Origin: an uncultured Lachnospiraceae bacterium
GTDB lineage: Bacteria > Bacillota > Clostridia > Lachnospirales > Lachnospiraceae
Assembly: GCA_958444395.1 (NCBI GenBank)
Contig: CAUCOL010000069.1
Location: 1-8,234, forward strand
DNA: 8,234 bases
Direction: 5' to 3'
In this document: piece after piece, positions 5,996 through 8,234 of the stretch
Layout: each line of letters begins with the position of its first letter
Position numbering within the stretch: the first letter of the stretch is position 1
Notes under the pieces: model-generated
Databases searched by the model: none
Told to the model about the DNA's origin: nothing
What the model saw: the letters and a program-made list of their open reading frames with translations, nothing else
Position numbers and translations under genes: made by a program

Positions 5996-7930
5996 ATGAA
6001 AGACGGATTTATCAAAGTAGCTGCCCTGACACCGAATATTCAGGTCGGCAATACAGCATACAATGCAGAGCAGATTATTCTCGGCATGCAGCAGGCCGCC
6101 GGAGCAGGCGCCAAACTTGCAGTCTTTCCGGAGCTGTGTCTCTCCGGTTATACCTGTGGTGACCTTTTTCTGCAGAACATCCTGCTGGATGGCTGTCTGA
6201 CCGGACTGGCACAGATCATTGCAGCATCAACCGCCTTTGATATGCTGACACTGGTCGGTCTGCCCCTGATGCATCACGGCAGACTGTACAATGTCGCTGC
6301 TGTAATCCACCAGGGGGAGCTGTTAGGTATCGTACCAAAGCAGCACATTCCGAATTATTCTGAATTTTATGAGGCACGCCACTTCGCTCCCGCCCCTTCC
6401 GAAAATGATTATATTACGATCCCGGCGCTGGGCGAGGCAGGAGAGGATATCTCCTTCGGCGCAAAACTTCTTTTTGCTGCGGAAAATCTGCCGGATTTCG
6501 TGCTGGGCATCGACATCTGTGAAGATCTGTGGATGCCAATTCCACCATCCTGCCATCATGCTATGGCTTCGGCTACGGTGATCGCAAATCTGTCTGCCAG
6601 TGATGAAACCACCGGAAAGGACTTGTACCGCCGCGAGCTGATCCGCAACCAATCTGCCCGCCTGATCTGCGGCTATCTCTATGCTGATGCCGGAGAAGGC
6701 GAATCTTCCACCGACCTGGTCTTTGCCGGTCATAATCTGATCGCCGAGAACGGAAGCATTCTGGCAGAAACAGAGCGTTTTCACAACGGAATGGTTGTCT
6801 CTGAACTGGATCTGGGACGCCTGATCAGTGAACGCCGCCGTATGACAACATTTCAGATCACTCCCCCGGAAGAAGCCGGCTATGATGTCGAATACTTTAC
6901 CTTTGCACATATAGAGGACACTCCTCTGACCCGTCACTACGAGCGCACTCCTTTCGTACCAAACGACAAAGCAGACCGCGACCGCCGTTGCGACGAGATT
7001 CTGAATATCCAGGCAATGGGACTAAAAAAACGTCTGGCGCACACACATTGTACCAGCGCCGTGATCGGCATCTCCGGAGGTCTGGATTCGACACTGGCAC
7101 TGCTCGTTACCGTCAAAGCCTTTGATATGCTGGGGCTCGACAGAGCCGGTATCCAGGCAGTTACCATGCCTTGCTTTGGTACAACCGACCGAACCTACCA
7201 GAACGCCTGTGATCTGACCCGTCAGCTGGGTGCTACACTGACAGAGGTACCGATCCACGAAGCAGTTCAGCTGCATTTCCGTGATATCGGACATGACCCT
7301 AAGGTACACGATGTCACCTACGAAAATTCACAGGCAAGACAACGTACCATGATCCTGATGAATATTGCAAACCAGAGCGGCGGCATGGTGATCGGTACCG
7401 GTGACATGTCTGAGCTTGCTTTAGGCTGGGCAACCTACAATGGAGATCACATGTCTATGTACGGTGTCAACTGCTCTGTCCCAAAAATGCTTGTCCGTTA
7501 TTTGGTACACTACTACGCCGAAACTACCACGGATCAGAAATTACACGATGTCCTGATGGACGTGCTGGATACACCGGTCAGTCCGGAACTGCTCCCTCCA
7601 AAAGACGGAAAGATCGCACAGAAAACAGAAGATATCGTCGGACCATACGAACTGCATGACTTCTATCTGTATTACGTGATGCGTTTTGGCTATACGCCAT
7701 CCAAGATCTACCGGCTCGCCTGCTATACATTCCACGGTGTCTATGACCAGGAAACGATCCTAAAATGGCTGCGCAAATTCTACTGGCGTTTCTTCGCACA
7801 GCAATTTAAACGTTCCTGTCTCCCGGATGGCCCAAAAGTCGGAAGCGTCGCACTCTCTCCACGCGGTGACTGGCGTATGCCAAGCGACGCCTCTGTCGAA
7901 ATGTGGATCCGTGATCTGGAGACACTGTAG
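5996..7930 (+). CDS. nadE: Glutamine-dependent NAD+ synthetase (644 aa, two domains)
   Basis: NadE makes NAD+ from deamido-NAD (nicotinate adenine dinucleotide), ATP and glutamine, the last step of both de novo and salvage routes, in the cytoplasm. Residues 1 to about 290 are a nitrilase-fold glutaminase: E46 in VFPELCLSGY, K115 in IVPKQHIPNYSEFYE and C175 in GIDICEDLWMP form the expected Glu-Lys-Cys triad, so glutamine can serve as the nitrogen donor. Residues about 325-644 are the synthetase, with the ATP-pyrophosphatase loop SGGLDS at 360-365. It also has TMPCFGTTDRTYQNA (390-404) and the GTGDMSELALGWATYNGDHM region (467-486), which the family uses for substrate and ATP binding. The length fits the long bacterial two-domain form. 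The start is ATG at 5996-5998; AGAAAGG (5976-5982) is 13 nt upstream, slightly far. It has its own promoter and stands alone on this strand, ending 5 bp before the convergent addA stop. No missing residues or frame breaks were seen. Confidence 0.97.
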   Translation: MKDGFIKVAALTPNIQVGNTAYNAEQIILGMQQAAGAGAKLAVFPELCLSGYTCGDLFLQNILLDGCLTGLAQIIAASTAFDMLTLVGLPLMHHGRLYNVAAVIHQGELLGIVPKQHIPNYSEFYEARHFAPAPSENDYITIPALGEAGEDISFGAKLLFAAENLPDFVLGIDICEDLWMPIPPSCHHAMASATVIANLSASDETTGKDLYRRELIRNQSARLICGYLYADAGEGESSTDLVFAGHNLIAENGSILAETERFHNGMVVSELDLGRLISERRRMTTFQITPPEEAGYDVEYFTFAHIEDTPLTRHYERTPFVPNDKADRDRRCDEILNIQAMGLKKRLAHTHCTSAVIGISGGLDSTLALLVTVKAFDMLGLDRAGIQAVTMPCFGTTDRTYQNACDLTRQLGATLTEVPIHEAVQLHFRDIGHDPKVHDVTYENSQARQRTMILMNIANQSGGMVIGTGDMSELALGWATYNGDHMSMYGVNCSVPKMLVRYLVHYYAETTTDQKLHDVLMDVLDTPVSPELLPPKDGKIAQKTEDIVGPYELHDFYLYYVMRFGYTPSKIYRLACYTFHGVYDQETILKWLRKFYWRFFAQQFKRSCLPDGPKVGSVALSPRGDWRMPSDASVEMWIRDLETL

Positions 7931-7935
7931 TTTCT

Positions 7936-8234
7936 TCAGGGCAGTAAAATCTCTTTCCCCAATCCAAAGGAATATATGATCTGCTCCCGCACGGCATGTC
8001 CTGTGATCCGTTCCAGCGCCTGGGTGTAATAGCCCAGCTGCGCATGGTACTTATCGACCAGCTCCTGCCCGTCTCCGGATGCCACATAATCGGTCTTATA
8101 GTCTACCAATATAATATCTTCCCCTTCATAGAAAAAGGCATCAATGATTCCCTGTACCAGCACCATCTCTTTACTGTCCACATTTTGGTACAGATCCTTT
8201 GCTGCAAATCCCATCATAAACGGCTGCTCCCGGT
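7936..8234 (-). CDS. addA: ATP-dependent helicase/nuclease subunit A (AddA), C-terminal end only
   Basis: AddA, with AddB, unwinds and trims double-strand DNA ends for recombinational repair, the Firmicute counterpart of RecBCD. The window has the last 98 codons; the gene continues off the right edge, and the open frame reads on past a Met at 8215-8217 (REQPF precedes MMGFAAK), so that Met is not the start. The visible part is the RecB-family (PD-(D/E)xK) nuclease core. It has GIIDAFF with its metal-binding Asp, then ILVDYKTDYV with the D-x-K catalytic pair. The helix KYHAQLGYYTQALERITG, whose Gln belongs to the QxxxY motif, and YSFGLGKEI follow at the C-terminus. REQPF just upstream matches the (E)xPF segment before the nuclease in AddA. 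Stop is TGA at 7936-7938. The helicase domain, start and addB partner are not in view. Confidence 0.92.
   Translation of the reverse strand, partial: REQPFMMGFAAKDLYQNVDSKEMVLVQGIIDAFFYEGEDIILVDYKTDYVASGDGQELVDKYHAQLGYYTQALERITGHAVREQIIYSFGLGKEILLP

Noticed and set aside
6323..6937. A 204-codon open frame on the minus strand opposite nadE
   Set aside because: It lies entirely antisense to well-conserved NadE sequence, including the catalytic cysteine region, and has no motif or ribosome site of its own.

Overview
The window most likely comes from a motile, low-to-mid GC Firmicute of the Lachnospiraceae type (Roseburia, Agathobacter or a relative). The gene order flgM-flgN-flgK-flgL, the protein sequences, strong AGGAGG-like ribosome sites and an AddA-type (not RecB-type) nuclease all fit. 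The genus is inference; no 16S or species marker is present.

Minus strand, read from 5303 down to 1: a late flagellar operon. A good sigma-28 (FliA/SigD) promoter at 5277-5303 precedes flgM (anti-sigma-28). Then come flgN (chaperone for the hook-associated proteins), two consecutive flgK-family genes of 632 and 686 aa, and the start of flgL, which runs off the left edge. Gaps are short (18-35 nt) except for a 157-nt leader before the first flgK. That leader holds small hairpins, several GGA motifs and a weak second sigma-28-like site. The set covers the anti-sigma switch, the export chaperone and its clients at the hook-filament junction.

Centre, 5246-5995: 750 nt without a convincing gene. 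Its main content is a very large imperfect inverted repeat, about 470 bp (5381-5850), in which both arms match almost end to end around a perfect 9-bp stem at 5590-5621. It can be read as a fold-back (MITE-like) element or as a rod-shaped structured RNA. I do not recognise it, and it is the most interesting object in the window. On its right are about 80 nt (5851-5929) where I see nothing definite, then a sigma-A promoter (5930-5958) for the next gene.

Plus strand, 5996-7930: nadE, a complete two-domain glutamine-dependent NAD+ synthetase. It converges on addA, whose C-terminal nuclease end (minus strand, 7936 to the right edge) starts 5 bp after the nadE stop.
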